This document shows positions 26,124 through 34,881 of a stretch of DNA of 64,000 nucleotides, in pieces; the first letter of the stretch is position 1, and the number at the start of each line of letters is the position of its first letter. The position numbers were made by a program, and so were the translations under genes. The notes beneath the pieces are model-generated. The model was not told the DNA's origin, did no database searches, and was given only the letters and a program-made list of their open reading frames with translations. The stretch lies in the NCBI RefSeq assembly GCF_019754945.1, contig NZ_JAEUWU010000004.1, forward strand, positions 1 through 64,000, in the 5' to 3' direction. The stretch comes from Corynebacterium pseudokroppenstedtii (GTDB lineage: Bacteria > Actinomycetota > Actinomycetes > Mycobacteriales > Mycobacteriaceae).

Positions 26124-27182
26124 ATGCGTAATAATCAACCTATTCACAATCTGTCTATCCATAGCCGGCCTACTCGCAGACATAGGCCCCCGGAACAGCT
26201 TTTGACTAGCGATATCTATCCGGCAGAATCTGCCAGAACGTACACCAGAAGAGCTCACCACTCCACAGATCAGCGCAGCTCCTTATTAAGCAACAAAAGA
26301 TTAGGGATAGCGTTGGGACTGACTCTCGGTCTCGCTGGCACATTTCTTATTCATGGGGCGGTAAACGGACGAACTCTAGGCTCAGCACACGCATCCGTTT
26401 CTGACACGTCAACTGTTTCTAACACCTCACTAATGGCCCAACCTGCTACTTCCGATCCCACGGCTTCAGAATCTATGACAACCCACGACTCGGGAACTGC
26501 GGAGCTCATCGCGCGGAATGCAAAGTACCAGGCTAATCACAATGATGGTGCTGGGCCAGCTGATTCGGTGCGATGGGCGGATAGGACGGCAAGCTCACCT
26601 CTTGTGCTAATCGCCCCTCACGCCACAACACAGACTCGTGATGGAAAAAGAAAGCCCGCTGACCTCTACACCGGTGGCATTACAGAGATTGTGGCCGACC
26701 GCGTCGGAGCGTCATCATTAACAACGACCGGCAAAGTTTCAGATTGGAACAAGGATTGGTCTACGAGGGATGACGAGTTCACTCGGATTATTGATAGTCT
26801 GCCTGATAATGCCGTCATCGTAGAAATTCATGGTATGAAAGATTCGTCGCTGAACGAACCTGTGTCTGTCGGCACCGGCGACGAACCATCGGAGTCAACC
26901 GATGCCATTGTTGGCGCTTTGCAACAAGAATTTGATGGCCATGTGTCGCAGGATAAGTTTACGGCAGAATCAGGTTACACCGTGACTGATTACCTGCAGA
27001 AGAAGGGGCACTCTGCCCTACAAATTGAGTTAAACCGTACCCTCCGAGACCCCAAATCTGGCCAAGCTGGACAGACATTGGATCACCTAACACATGCGTT
27101 TTCCAAGGCGGCTGACCAATTCCCGCAGTTATCGACGAGACCCGAAGCGGATGGAGAAGATCGTCTGCCACATCTTATGTAA
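26124..27182 (+). CDS. Membrane-anchored amidohydrolase-like protein (N-formylglutamate/gamma-PGA hydrolase-like fold), function unknown
   Basis: A 352-residue protein. A basic cytoplasmic tail (1-57) leads into one membrane helix (about 58-80) and a Ser/Thr-rich stalk (90-125), so the C-terminal domain (about 155-340) is outside. That domain has APHATTQTRDGKRKPADLYTG (His166, Arg172, Asp180), VIVEIHGM (His236) and ALQIELNRTLRD (Glu302, Arg305, Arg308). The order PHA..R.G.K..D..TG, then EIHG, then QxExNRxLR, resembles N-formylglutamate amidohydrolase and poly-gamma-glutamate hydrolase families, which are zinc enzymes. Assignment is by motif reading only. TAGTGT (26112-26117) is 6 nt before the ATG. 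The start region is AT-richer than its neighbours. Confidence 0.6.
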   Translation: MRNNQPIHNLSIHSRPTRRHRPPEQLLTSDIYPAESARTYTRRAHHSTDQRSSLLSNKRLGIALGLTLGLAGTFLIHGAVNGRTLGSAHASVSDTSTVSNTSLMAQPATSDPTASESMTTHDSGTAELIARNAKYQANHNDGAGPADSVRWADRTASSPLVLIAPHATTQTRDGKRKPADLYTGGITEIVADRVGASSLTTTGKVSDWNKDWSTRDDEFTRIIDSLPDNAVIVEIHGMKDSSLNEPVSVGTGDEPSESTDAIVGALQQEFDGHVSQDKFTAESGYTVTDYLQKKGHSALQIELNRTLRDPKSGQAGQTLDHLTHAFSKAADQFPQLSTRPEADGEDRLPHLM

Positions 27183-27283
27183 GTAGGTGCGGGAAGCTGC
27201 TGGAACCAACACGGTCGTCCGATTCATCGTTAATTATCACGAGGTAAAACATTCCTTATAGCCGGGGCATCCCGCAAACACGC

Positions 27284-28231
27284 TCACTCCCCGACGGCTT
27301 CTGCGGCAATCTCCTCTACCTCATCAGCTCTATCCGGTTGATCAAACTCGAACCCGTCCAAGCTCAGCACCCGTGCAGCCACCCGTACTGAGGACACCAA
27401 CCACACACCATCAGCCGCCTTAAGATCGTCTAGCGTTAGCCGTCGCTCCTCGCACTCCCAACCACGCTCGCGCGCGATTCCGAACATGGATGCTTGTGTC
27501 GTTCCTGCAAGAATCCCCGCGTCCGTTTTCGGCGTCACCATGCGACGATCAGACACCGCAATCACAGTGGACGTCGGCCCTTCTAACACGGCACCGTCGT
27601 CGGAAATGAAAATAACGTCGTCGAAATCATGCTCATGGGCATAACGCAAGGCCGCCATATTCGCTGCATAAGACAATGTCTTCGCACCAATCAATGCCCA
27701 CGGTGATCGCTCTGACAAATCCAAGCGGAAACCTCGCTCCGCCGACATGACCTTCACACCCTCACGACGGCCACGCTCAACTTCCTCCGACATCGGGGCC
27801 ACCGTAATCCATCCCGTCGGCCGCCCCGTTGACTCACGCCCACGGGACAACACCCACCGCAGGCCACAATCGCGATCCGCTAGCTCCGGGTACTGCTTTT
27901 TCCACGACTCCACAGCCAAGTTCGTTGCACGACCCCATAAATTCAGGTCTGGCTCCGGCAACCCCAACATGGCAGCAGAACGACGGAACCGCTTTGCGTG
28001 CCGGTCCAGATTCCGCACGCTTCCACCACGGACCATGAGCGTCTCAAAAATTCCGTCGCCACGAACAGCGGCGAGGTCGTCGGCAAACAACAGCGGCTGG
28101 GACGAATCATGGACACGAGGTTCCCGCCCTACCGAATCCAAACCTGCATGCAACACAGATACAACGAGCAGTGGGGTCGTACCCGGCGACTGCGGTGACA
28201 ATGGGGGAAGCGCAGATGAAGCAGAAGACAT
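27284..28231 (-). CDS. pabC: Aminodeoxychorismate lyase / class IV PLP enzyme
   Basis: A 315-residue fold-type IV PLP enzyme. It has FADDLAAVRGDGIFETLMV (49-67), RHAKRF, a probable PLP lysine Lys184 in GAKTLSYAANM, VIFISDDGAVLEGPTSTVIAV and GILAGTT. These fit PabC, which releases pyruvate from aminodeoxychorismate to give p-aminobenzoate for folate, although branched-chain aminotransferase-like members look similar. The ATG at 28231 is exactly 6 nt after TACAAT, so the 99-residue upstream frame is not used. It is divergent from the folate-binding ygfZ gene, supporting a folate role. Confidence 0.85.
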   Translation of the reverse strand: MSSASSALPPLSPQSPGTTPLLVVSVLHAGLDSVGREPRVHDSSQPLLFADDLAAVRGDGIFETLMVRGGSVRNLDRHAKRFRRSAAMLGLPEPDLNLWGRATNLAVESWKKQYPELADRDCGLRWVLSRGRESTGRPTGWITVAPMSEEVERGRREGVKVMSAERGFRLDLSERSPWALIGAKTLSYAANMAALRYAHEHDFDDVIFISDDGAVLEGPTSTVIAVSDRRMVTPKTDAGILAGTTQASMFGIARERGWECEERRLTLDDLKAADGVWLVSSVRVAARVLSLDGFEFDQPDRADEVEEIAAEAVGE

Positions 28232-28237
28232 ATCCGT

Positions 28238-28308
28238 ATTGTATGACGGCCCTGGGACATAACCCTGGTTAAACAATTCATGATAACCACCACATTCCCA
28301 GCTACACT
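28238..28308. promoter_or_regulatory. Divergent leaderless promoters of pabC and ygfZ
   Basis: On the minus strand TACAAT (plus 28238-28243) ends 6 nt before the pabC ATG. On the plus strand TACACT (28303-28308) ends 7 nt before the GTG at 28316 of ygfZ. The two -10 elements are 59 bp apart, back to back, so any bound regulator could affect both genes. Confidence 0.6.
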
Positions 28309-28315
28309 GACACTC

Positions 28316-29671
28316 GTGGCCACCCGCGAAACTTCGAACACCAAGCAAAACCCTGTAGAGACGCCCACTCCCACGACATATCAGAGCCCACTTCTCGACG
28401 CCATCAATGGAGCCGCCGACGCGCCCGACGGACACCGGCAATACGGTGTGGCCTGGCACTACGGGAACCCCCTTGGTGAGCAACGCGCATTTGAGCGGTC
28501 CGCGGGGGCCGTCGACAGATCCCATCAACGAGTACTCCAGATCAGCGGTGCGGACACGTTATCGTGGCTGAACTCACTGATCAGCCAAAAAGTTGATGCT
28601 CTTGCCCCTGGCTTAACCACTCACGGGCTGATTTTGGATGCTAAGGGGCATGTCGAACACGCGTTCACTATTGTGCGGCCTCAAGTATCTTCGCCCACTG
28701 ATTCCGACGAGCCCACCCTCTACCTGGTCTCCGAACCAGAAACATTCGACGCTCTTCAGACATATCTGACACAAATGGTCTTTTGGTCCGCAGTCAGCGT
28801 CCACGAAGCAAACCTTGCCCTCATCACCGTCATCGGCCCGGACACGTCGACAGTTATGGCCCACGCTTTAGAAGGCCATCACGCCCCGGGCACGCCGGCG
28901 ACCACTACCCCGCCCGACACGCTTCCCGAAGGAACGGTCACATTCATCGATTCCCTCGTCGGCACGGAAGATTCTGTCCATCTCTTGATGCCGAGGCCTG
29001 CGATCACCGATGCTTTCACGGCGCTCATCAACGCGGACGCGAAACCGACCGGGCTCATGGCCTACGAGGCAGAACGCGTCAAAGCGGTCATACCGGACGT
29101 TCACGCCGACCTCGACAGCCGCACCGTGCCCCACGAAATAGAAGCCTTTATCGGGACCCCCGCCAACGCACCTACCCAACGGGCCACAGTCGACGATGGG
29201 CCCACGTCCTCCTATGTTCACCTGAACAAAGGGTGCTATCGCGGGCAAGAGACGGTATCGAGGATACAAAACCTCGGCCGCCCACCCCGGCTCCTGGTCA
29301 AGTTCCAAGTCGACGGTTACTCTGCCCACCGACCCGAACCTGGCGAGGCAATCACCGCTGGGAAAAGAAAGGTCGGCCGAATCGGAACCGTCGTTGACGA
29401 CTGCGACGAAGGACCCATCGCGCTGGGACTCATCAAGCGGAGCATTGTCGAAAAAACAATCGCTGGCGGCGCATTCACCGGTCCATCGGGGGGCGTATCC
29501 GGTGATCCAACCAGCCGAGAACCACATTCACGGTCATCGTTGGCCACACACGCCATCGCCCTAGAGGTCGGCGGTACAACACTCGCCATCGATCCCGACA
29601 CCACTCACCTGGACGAGGCTCCCAAAGCCGGGCGACAAGCCGTCGACAAGCTGCGCGGGAAAACGCCCTAA
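28316..29671 (+). CDS. YgfZ/GcvT-like folate-binding protein
   Basis: A 451-residue cytosolic protein from the GTG at 28316, 7 nt after TACACT; an ATG at 28280 lies upstream of that promoter. It has the GcvT fold (AVDRSHQRVLQISGADTLSW, LNSLISQKVDAL, GLILDAKGHVEHAF) and the YgfZ hallmark KGCYRGQETVSR with its conserved cysteine, then a C-terminal beta-barrel. YgfZ proteins use tetrahydrofolate to assist iron-sulfur cluster maturation or repair. The C-terminus has a Gly/Ser-rich insertion (about 385-410). Divergent from pabC. Confidence 0.88.
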   Translation: MATRETSNTKQNPVETPTPTTYQSPLLDAINGAADAPDGHRQYGVAWHYGNPLGEQRAFERSAGAVDRSHQRVLQISGADTLSWLNSLISQKVDALAPGLTTHGLILDAKGHVEHAFTIVRPQVSSPTDSDEPTLYLVSEPETFDALQTYLTQMVFWSAVSVHEANLALITVIGPDTSTVMAHALEGHHAPGTPATTTPPDTLPEGTVTFIDSLVGTEDSVHLLMPRPAITDAFTALINADAKPTGLMAYEAERVKAVIPDVHADLDSRTVPHEIEAFIGTPANAPTQRATVDDGPTSSYVHLNKGCYRGQETVSRIQNLGRPPRLLVKFQVDGYSAHRPEPGEAITAGKRKVGRIGTVVDDCDEGPIALGLIKRSIVEKTIAGGAFTGPSGGVSGDPTSREPHSRSSLATHAIALEVGGTTLAIDPDTTHLDEAPKAGRQAVDKLRGKTP

Positions 29672-29955
29672 CTTAAAACGTCTCGACGAGGGGCCTCTCA
29701 ACCGACCACCCCACGCGCGCCGCTACACCAGACTCGGAGCGCCCCCATACCTTCACACTCCGGGCACCTACCCCGAATTTTTAGTCAATAAGGGCCTTGT
29801 GCGCTGCAACAACGGCGCAATTCGGCGACATAGCGTCCCCCTATGCAGAATTTTTCGTTCAGAACCGGTAGGGTATGGGCAGGAAGAAACTATGAACTCG
29901 TCATGGGCCGGCGCAGGATTACCGCACCGGCCCGCTAACCCAAGGGGGTCAGACC

Positions 29956-30138
29956 ATGGGTCGCGGCCGCGCCAAGGCAAAGCAAGCCAAGGTAGCACGT
30001 CAGTTGAAGTACAACTCACCTGAGATGGACCTCGAGCGCCTCCAGCGTGAACTGACCGGACAACGGGAAGAAGAAGACTCCCACGACAAGTGGGATCGTT
30101 GGGCAGAAGACGAGCCCGACGAAGACGACTGGCGCTAA
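29956..30138 (+). CDS. DUF3073 small conserved actinobacterial protein
   Basis: A 60-residue protein, MGRGRAKAKQAKVARQLKY at the start (strongly basic) and acidic at the end (DKWDRWAEDEPDEDDW). This split-charge layout is the DUF3073 family found across actinobacteria. AAGGGGG precedes the ATG by 7 nt. M. tuberculosis Rv0810c holds the same place beside purM-purF. No function is known; the basic half could contact nucleic acid. A hairpin follows between it and convergent purM. Confidence 0.88.
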   Translation: MGRGRAKAKQAKVARQLKYNSPEMDLERLQRELTGQREEEDSHDKWDRWAEDEPDEDDWR

Positions 30139-30209
30139 CTACCACTGGGGGCGTCTTTCCTGGGCACATCCAGTCCACCTCACCCCCGGAACAACCCAAC
30201 GAAAACCCA

Positions 30210-30240
30210 GGCCAGCGCGGCATAGCTGAGCTGGCCATTT
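30210..30240. terminator. Bidirectional hairpin terminator between the DUF3073 gene and purM
   Basis: GGCCAGC (30210-30216) pairs with GCTGGCC (30230-30236). It is flanked by AAAACCCA on the left and ATTTTCG on the right, so it can act for the plus-strand small gene and the minus-strand purM. Confidence 0.65.
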
Positions 30241-30286
30241 TCGTGTGCCCAGAGGGCAGGGCACGCTTCCCGCGATTTACCCGGGC

Positions 30287-31396
30287 CTACGCCTGCGGGT
30301 GATCCCCGACCAGAACCGCGCGGTCCTGCTCGCCTTCGGCAGCAATACGCACCCGGCCTAAGGTCCAACAATCCACGTGGCGAGCCGTCAACAGTGCCTG
30401 AGCGCGATCGACCTCATCTGCACTCACCACGGCGACCATGCCCACGCCCATATTGAACGTCTTCTCCATTTCCTCGTCAGACACAGAGCCCAACTCCGCG
30501 ATCAACCGGAAAATGGGACTCGGCGTCCAGGATGCACGATCCATCTCCGCGACGAGCCCGTCGGGAATCACGCGCTCCATGTTTCCCACGAGTCCACCAC
30601 CGGTGACGTGGCAAAACGTGTGAGTCTCGCACTCCTGAATAAGCTCCACGCAATCCAACGCATAAATCCGCGTCGGCTCTAAGAGTTCCTCACCCAAGGG
30701 CCGGTCAAGTTCTTCGACAACCCCATCAAGCGGAAGGCCGGCGTCCTCGAGCAAAACCTTTCTAGCCAGTGAGTATCCATTCGAGTGAAGCCCCGACGAA
30801 GCCATGCCAATAATGACATCACCATCGCGGACCTTATCGGGCCCCAACACATCCGCAGCCTCTACGACGCCCACACCGGTCGCGGAAATGTCATACTCAC
30901 CAGGCTCCATCACACCGGGATGTTCGGCGGTCTCGCCACCGAGCAACGCGCACCCCGCCATCTGGCAACCCTGAGCAATTCCGCCGACGATCTGCGCCAC
31001 GTGCTCCGGAATCACCTTGCCGATGGCGATATAGTCCTGCAAAAACAGGGGTTCCGCACCACACACCACAAGATCATCGACGACCATCGCTACGAGATCC
31101 TGGCCAATCGTGTCGTGCTTATCCATCGCCTGAGCCACAGCGAGCTTCGTGCCGACGCCATCCGATGAGGCAGCCAGCAGCGGCTCCTTGTACTTCCCCA
31201 AGGCGAAAAGCCCGGCAAAGCCACCGAGGCCGCCACGAACCTCTGGCCTTGTCGCTTTCTTAGCTAATGGCGCGAAGAGCTCAACAGCCCTGTCCCCTGC
31301 CTCGATATCCACACCGGCCTGGGCATACGATGTTCCCTCATGAGCCGACGACGTGTCGTCATGATTATCCGTGCTGTCTACCTCGTGAGCATTCAT
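30287..31396 (-). CDS. purM: Phosphoribosylformylglycinamidine cyclo-ligase (AIR synthetase)
   Basis: It closes the imidazole ring: FGAM + ATP to AIR, the fifth step of purine synthesis. The 369 residues carry a roughly 22-residue acidic N-terminal extension, then SYAQAGVDIEAGDRAV, LLAASSDGVGTKL, DLVAMVVDDLVVCGAEPLF, GGETAEHPG, GMASSGLHSNGYSL, HVTGGGLVGN and FNMGVGMV, the PurM/AIRS motifs. It has its own promoter 48-76 bp upstream and is separated from purF by a terminator, so it can be made independently. Confidence 0.96.
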   Translation of the reverse strand: MNAHEVDSTDNHDDTSSAHEGTSYAQAGVDIEAGDRAVELFAPLAKKATRPEVRGGLGGFAGLFALGKYKEPLLAASSDGVGTKLAVAQAMDKHDTIGQDLVAMVVDDLVVCGAEPLFLQDYIAIGKVIPEHVAQIVGGIAQGCQMAGCALLGGETAEHPGVMEPGEYDISATGVGVVEAADVLGPDKVRDGDVIIGMASSGLHSNGYSLARKVLLEDAGLPLDGVVEELDRPLGEELLEPTRIYALDCVELIQECETHTFCHVTGGGLVGNMERVIPDGLVAEMDRASWTPSPIFRLIAELGSVSDEEMEKTFNMGVGMVAVVSADEVDRAQALLTARHVDCWTLGRVRIAAEGEQDRAVLVGDHPQA

Positions 31397-31443
31397 ATTG
31401 TGTATATCTCTTTCTCGCTAAATAAATGTCGGTCTCACTAAAA

Positions 31444-31472
31444 CTAATATAACCTGGGGCAATTAATCTCAA
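31444..31472 (-). promoter_or_regulatory. purM promoter
   Basis: On the minus strand TTGAGA (plus 31467-31472; five of six consensus) and TATTAG (plus 31444-31449) are exactly 17 nt apart. The transcript would start near 31437 and leave a leader of about 40 nt before purM. Confidence 0.65.
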
Positions 31473-31498
31473 TCGCCGTGAGTACACCGCGATCGACA

Positions 31499-31521
31499 TA
31501 AAACTAGGCGCGTCGCCTAAG
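31499..31521 (-). terminator. purF terminator
   Basis: On the minus strand TAGGCG-ACG-CGCCTA forms a tight hairpin followed by GTTTTAT, 24 nt after the purF stop. It separates purF from the purM promoter. Confidence 0.7.
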
Positions 31522-31544
31522 TGCACCGGGCGTTTCGGTCTCCG

Positions 31545-33137
31545 TCAGCGCCCGCCCGGCGCGGTGTGTTCTTGCAGGTCACGCACGGCACCAGCCTTGC
31601 GGCCGATGTCGGGTAACCCGAGTGGGTAATGGCCGTCGAAACAGGCACAGCACAGTTCCGACCTCTGCTGACGCGACGCGGCCACCATGTTTTCCACCGA
31701 CACGTAGGCCAAGGAATCCGCGCCGATCGAGGCACGCACTCCCTCAACGACGTCATCTGGGTCAAACGCGTTAGCCACCAGTTCGTCGGGGGAGGCGAAG
31801 TCGATCCCATAAAAGCACGGCCATTTCACCGGCGGGGACGCAATGCGGACGTGGATCTCGGCCGCTCCGGCGTCGCGAAGCATCTTCACCAATGCGCGCT
31901 GGGTGTTGCCTCGCACGATGGAATCGTCGACAACAATGAGCCGCTTTCCGCGGATGACTTCGCGTAACGGGTTGAGCTTGAGGCGGATTCCCAGCTGACG
32001 GATGGTTTGTGAGGGCTCAATGAACGTGCGGCCAACATAGGCATTCTTGGTCAGCCCCTCGCCGAAGGGAATGCCCGAACCTTGTGCGTAACCAACGGCC
32101 GCCGGCGTTCCCGATGAGGGCACGGGGATAACCAAATCGCCGTCCACCGGGGCTTCCTCGGCAAGACGCCGGCCAATTTCCACGCGCGTCGCATTGACCG
32201 CACGGCCGCGGATCGTCGAATCCGGGCGGGCCAAATACACGTACTCGAACACGCATCCGCGATGCTGCGGGCGGGCAAAGTGGTGCGAATGCACGCCGTC
32301 GTCGTCGATAATAAGGAATTCTCCCGGCTCGACCTCACGAATAAAGCGGGCACCGACGATATCGAGGGCACAGGTTTCCGACGCGACAACCCAACCACGT
32401 TCCAGACGCCCCAAGCAGAGGGGGCGGACGCCGTGGGGATCGCGAGCGGCGTAGAGCTTTTCACCATCGGTGAAGGTCAGGCAGAAGGCGCCGCGAAGAC
32501 GTGGGAGGAGTTCCTGGGCCGACTGGACCAGCGAGGTGTCCTCGTCGTGGTAGTACGCGAGCAACGCGCACATAACGTCGGAGTCGGTGGGGTCTGACGC
32601 GGGGTCAATCAGGCCATATGCTGCGGCTTCCCGACGCAGCTCGCCCTGGTTGATGAGGTTCCCGTTATGCCCGAGGGCGACGTCGCCACCGCTGCGAGCC
32701 GTGCGGAACATGGGCTGGGCATGCTCCCACCGAACACCGCCGGCCGTGGAATACCGCGTGTGACCGATGGCCACATGGCCTCTGAGAGCCGACAAGGTGG
32801 GCTCGTCGAAAACTTGCGACACCAAGCCGAGGTCCTTGAAAACTAGGATCTGCTGCCCGTCGCCGACGCCGATCCCTGCGGCTTCTTGCCCCCGGTGCTG
32901 CAGAGCGTACAAACCGTAGTAGGTGAGCTTCGCGGTCTCTTCCCCCGGCGCGTACACCCCGAAAACGCCACACTCTTCGTGCGGCTCGGTTTCACCGCGA
33001 TCGTCGAGGTTGATTGGTGCGAATCCTCCACTAGGTACACCGGAATCGGCCTCCCAGGGCCCGGTCGTGAATGGCTCGCTCGAGGTGGGGGCATTGGCCT
33101 CTACACACCACGGATCAACACAATCAGTGCGCGACAC
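31545..33137 (-). CDS. purF: Amidophosphoribosyltransferase (glutamine PRPP amidotransferase)
   Basis: It catalyses the committed step of purine synthesis, PRPP + Gln to phosphoribosylamine. The GTG at 33137 lies 7 nt after TACAGT, so the start is set by a leaderless promoter and the product is 530 residues. A 55-residue propeptide ends before ECGVFGVYAP; Cys56 is the N-terminal nucleophile of the Ntn glutaminase after self-cleavage. Further motifs are RGHVAIGHTRYST, LGHNGNLIN and RDPHGVRPL, then the PRPP loop LIVVDDSIVRGNT. The Fe-S cysteine pattern of the Bacillus type is suggested by RGCVFEYVY and CCACFDGHYPLG. Terminated separately from purM. Confidence 0.96.
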   Translation of the reverse strand: MSRTDCVDPWCVEANAPTSSEPFTTGPWEADSGVPSGGFAPINLDDRGETEPHEECGVFGVYAPGEETAKLTYYGLYALQHRGQEAAGIGVGDGQQILVFKDLGLVSQVFDEPTLSALRGHVAIGHTRYSTAGGVRWEHAQPMFRTARSGGDVALGHNGNLINQGELRREAAAYGLIDPASDPTDSDVMCALLAYYHDEDTSLVQSAQELLPRLRGAFCLTFTDGEKLYAARDPHGVRPLCLGRLERGWVVASETCALDIVGARFIREVEPGEFLIIDDDGVHSHHFARPQHRGCVFEYVYLARPDSTIRGRAVNATRVEIGRRLAEEAPVDGDLVIPVPSSGTPAAVGYAQGSGIPFGEGLTKNAYVGRTFIEPSQTIRQLGIRLKLNPLREVIRGKRLIVVDDSIVRGNTQRALVKMLRDAGAAEIHVRIASPPVKWPCFYGIDFASPDELVANAFDPDDVVEGVRASIGADSLAYVSVENMVAASRQQRSELCCACFDGHYPLGLPDIGRKAGAVRDLQEHTAPGGR

Positions 33138-33144
33138 GTCCCCC

Positions 33145-33173
33145 ACTGTAATAACAATTGCTGGTTTTCCCAA
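33145..33173 (-). promoter_or_regulatory. purF promoter (leaderless)
   Basis: On the minus strand TTGGGA (plus 33168-33173) and TACAGT (plus 33145-33150) are exactly 17 nt apart. The -10 is 7 nt from the GTG at 33137. The frame could be opened at the TTG inside the -35, but that TTG is promoter, not start. Confidence 0.68.
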
Positions 33174-33257
33174 CTAAATCCCCACGATGCGGAGTGCAGG
33201 AGGGGTGCACGGGTGGCACCGCGGTGGGGTGCGTCGGCAATCAGACTCAGGCGGCCG

Positions 33258-33632
33258 CTACCGGACCTGAGGCAACCAGCGCGACACCTCTGCCGCGCGA
33301 GAACCCGAGAACTCTACCTCGGAGCTGCAGTCCTCCCACTCGACGATCCCCAGCGCGAGCCGAATCCACGTGAGGCCATCGGTTTCCACCACATTCGGCG
33401 GGGTTCCCCTGGTGTGACGTGGGCCTTCGATGCACTGCACCGCCGCAAACGGAGGAACGCGAACTTCCACGCTATGCCCGGGGGCGTCGGCTTCTAATGC
33501 CTTCAGACTCGTCCGGACCGCGCGGGCAATCACACTCCGCGGGGGGCGTTCGACGTTCTGCGGGTCCGTCGCCCAAGGCCTGACTTGTTCCAGGTCCGCC
33601 ACCAACTGCTGCGCATCAATTCTCTTGGTCAC
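33258..33632 (-). CDS. Sterol-carrier-family-like protein upstream of purF
   Basis: A 124-residue acidic protein. VRVPPFAAVQCIEGPRHTRG and PPNVVETDGLTWIRLALG are the recognisable segments; the family is annotated as sterol carrier-like in mycobacteria, where Rv0807 precedes purF in the same way. TACAGT (plus 33639-33644) is 6 nt before the GTG start, so it is probably leaderless. It reads toward purF, with 120 nt between. No function is established; a link to purine synthesis is suggested only by conserved position. Confidence 0.72.
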   Translation of the reverse strand: MTKRIDAQQLVADLEQVRPWATDPQNVERPPRSVIARAVRTSLKALEADAPGHSVEVRVPPFAAVQCIEGPRHTRGTPPNVVETDGLTWIRLALGIVEWEDCSSEVEFSGSRAAEVSRWLPQVR

Positions 33633-33732
33633 GCACTAACTGTATCGCCACCCCTTACAATGCAAGAGTTACATAGTTCACTGCCCGCTGAGCGGGACCC
33701 GCATAAGCACCGACGCATCAATAAAGGAAACC

Positions 33733-34791
33733 ATGACAACTAAGGACACAGGACACACCACCGACACCGCAGAATCCGGAGCGACAGCCGAGAAACCCCA
33801 CGCGACCGGTCGACGCAACAACAGCGTCACGCTACGGTTCCTCGCAGCCCCCAATGACATCCTGCTCGCGGGTGCGATGGGTGTGCACGGCGGGCGCGTT
33901 CTCGAGTGGATCGACAAAGCTGCCTACGCGTGCGCCGTCGGCTGGTCAGGGGCCTACTGTGTCACGGCATACGTCGGGCATATTCACTTCACCCGCCCGA
34001 TCCCATCCGGGCACCTCGTCGAGGTGAAATCCACCATCGCCTACACCGGGCGATCGTCGATGCACATTGTGAACGAAGTCTTCTCCGCCGACCCCCGCGA
34101 CGGCTCCTTCAGCCGCGCCTGCGACTGCCTGGTCATCTTCGTCGCGCTGGACGAGCACGGAAAATCCATCCCCGTCCCCACCTGGACCCCCACCACAGAT
34201 GAAGAGATCCGAGTTCGGGACGCCGCCCTCTCCCGCGTCGACCTGCGCAAAGCCATCGAAGACGAGATGCTGAAACAGACGTACACGGAGGACTCGACGG
34301 CCCCGGAGCTGGTCACTCGGTTTATGGCGAAGCCCCAAGATGTCAACTGGGGTGGCAAGGTCCACGGTGGCACCGCGATGGCATGGATCGACGAAGCAGC
34401 CACCGCCTGCACGATGGAATTCGCTGGTCATCGCACTGTGGCGGTCTATGCGGGCGGCATTCGGTTTTACCGGCCGATCCAGATCGGGGATCTCATTGAA
34501 GCCGACGCCCGGATCATCCGCACCGACACGCGTTCCATGCAAACTAGTGTTCACGTTTACGCTGGCGACCCGCGGGAAGGCCGCAGCGGAATGAAACTAG
34601 CGATCCACGCCTCGGCCGCTTATATGGGTATCGACGAGGACGGGAACCCGCTGGCTGCGCGCCACTTCACTCCTACGACGGAGGAGGATAAGCGCCTCGC
34701 CGAACACGCGGAGACGCTGCGTAATTTGCGTGCCGAGTACTCCCCTCACCCGCTTGTGCCACAAAATCCGATCTCGAGGCGGATTCAGTAA
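33733..34791 (+). CDS. Acyl-CoA thioesterase, tandem hotdog domains
   Basis: A 352-residue cytosolic enzyme with two hotdog folds. The first (about 25-160) has GVHGGRVLEWIDKAAYACAV and the second (about 190-330) VHGGTAMAWIDEAATACTM. Both match the N/G-x-x-H-G-G-x-x-(L/M)-x-W-x-D active-site helix of acyl-CoA hydrolases. Each is followed by the strand (V)GHIHFTRPI or GGIRFYRPI. It would hydrolyse acyl-CoA to free fatty acid and CoA. AAGGAAACC precedes the ATG. Divergent from the purF-side genes, with about 100 bp between. Confidence 0.9.
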   Translation: MTTKDTGHTTDTAESGATAEKPHATGRRNNSVTLRFLAAPNDILLAGAMGVHGGRVLEWIDKAAYACAVGWSGAYCVTAYVGHIHFTRPIPSGHLVEVKSTIAYTGRSSMHIVNEVFSADPRDGSFSRACDCLVIFVALDEHGKSIPVPTWTPTTDEEIRVRDAALSRVDLRKAIEDEMLKQTYTEDSTAPELVTRFMAKPQDVNWGGKVHGGTAMAWIDEAATACTMEFAGHRTVAVYAGGIRFYRPIQIGDLIEADARIIRTDTRSMQTSVHVYAGDPREGRSGMKLAIHASAAYMGIDEDGNPLAARHFTPTTEEDKRLAEHAETLRNLRAEYSPHPLVPQNPISRRIQ

Positions 34792-34881
34792 GGCGGTCGA
34801 TGGTATGCGTTCGATGAGGCGCGGGGCGGGAAGTTGGGCTCTGGCGATGGCGACTCGCTAGAACCCCGGCAACCCCGAGCG

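Noticed and set aside
33138..33173. TTG at 33173 as purF start
   Set aside because: That TTG is part of a -35 hexamer with a 17-nt spaced -10; translation from it would require a transcript that starts upstream of the promoter.
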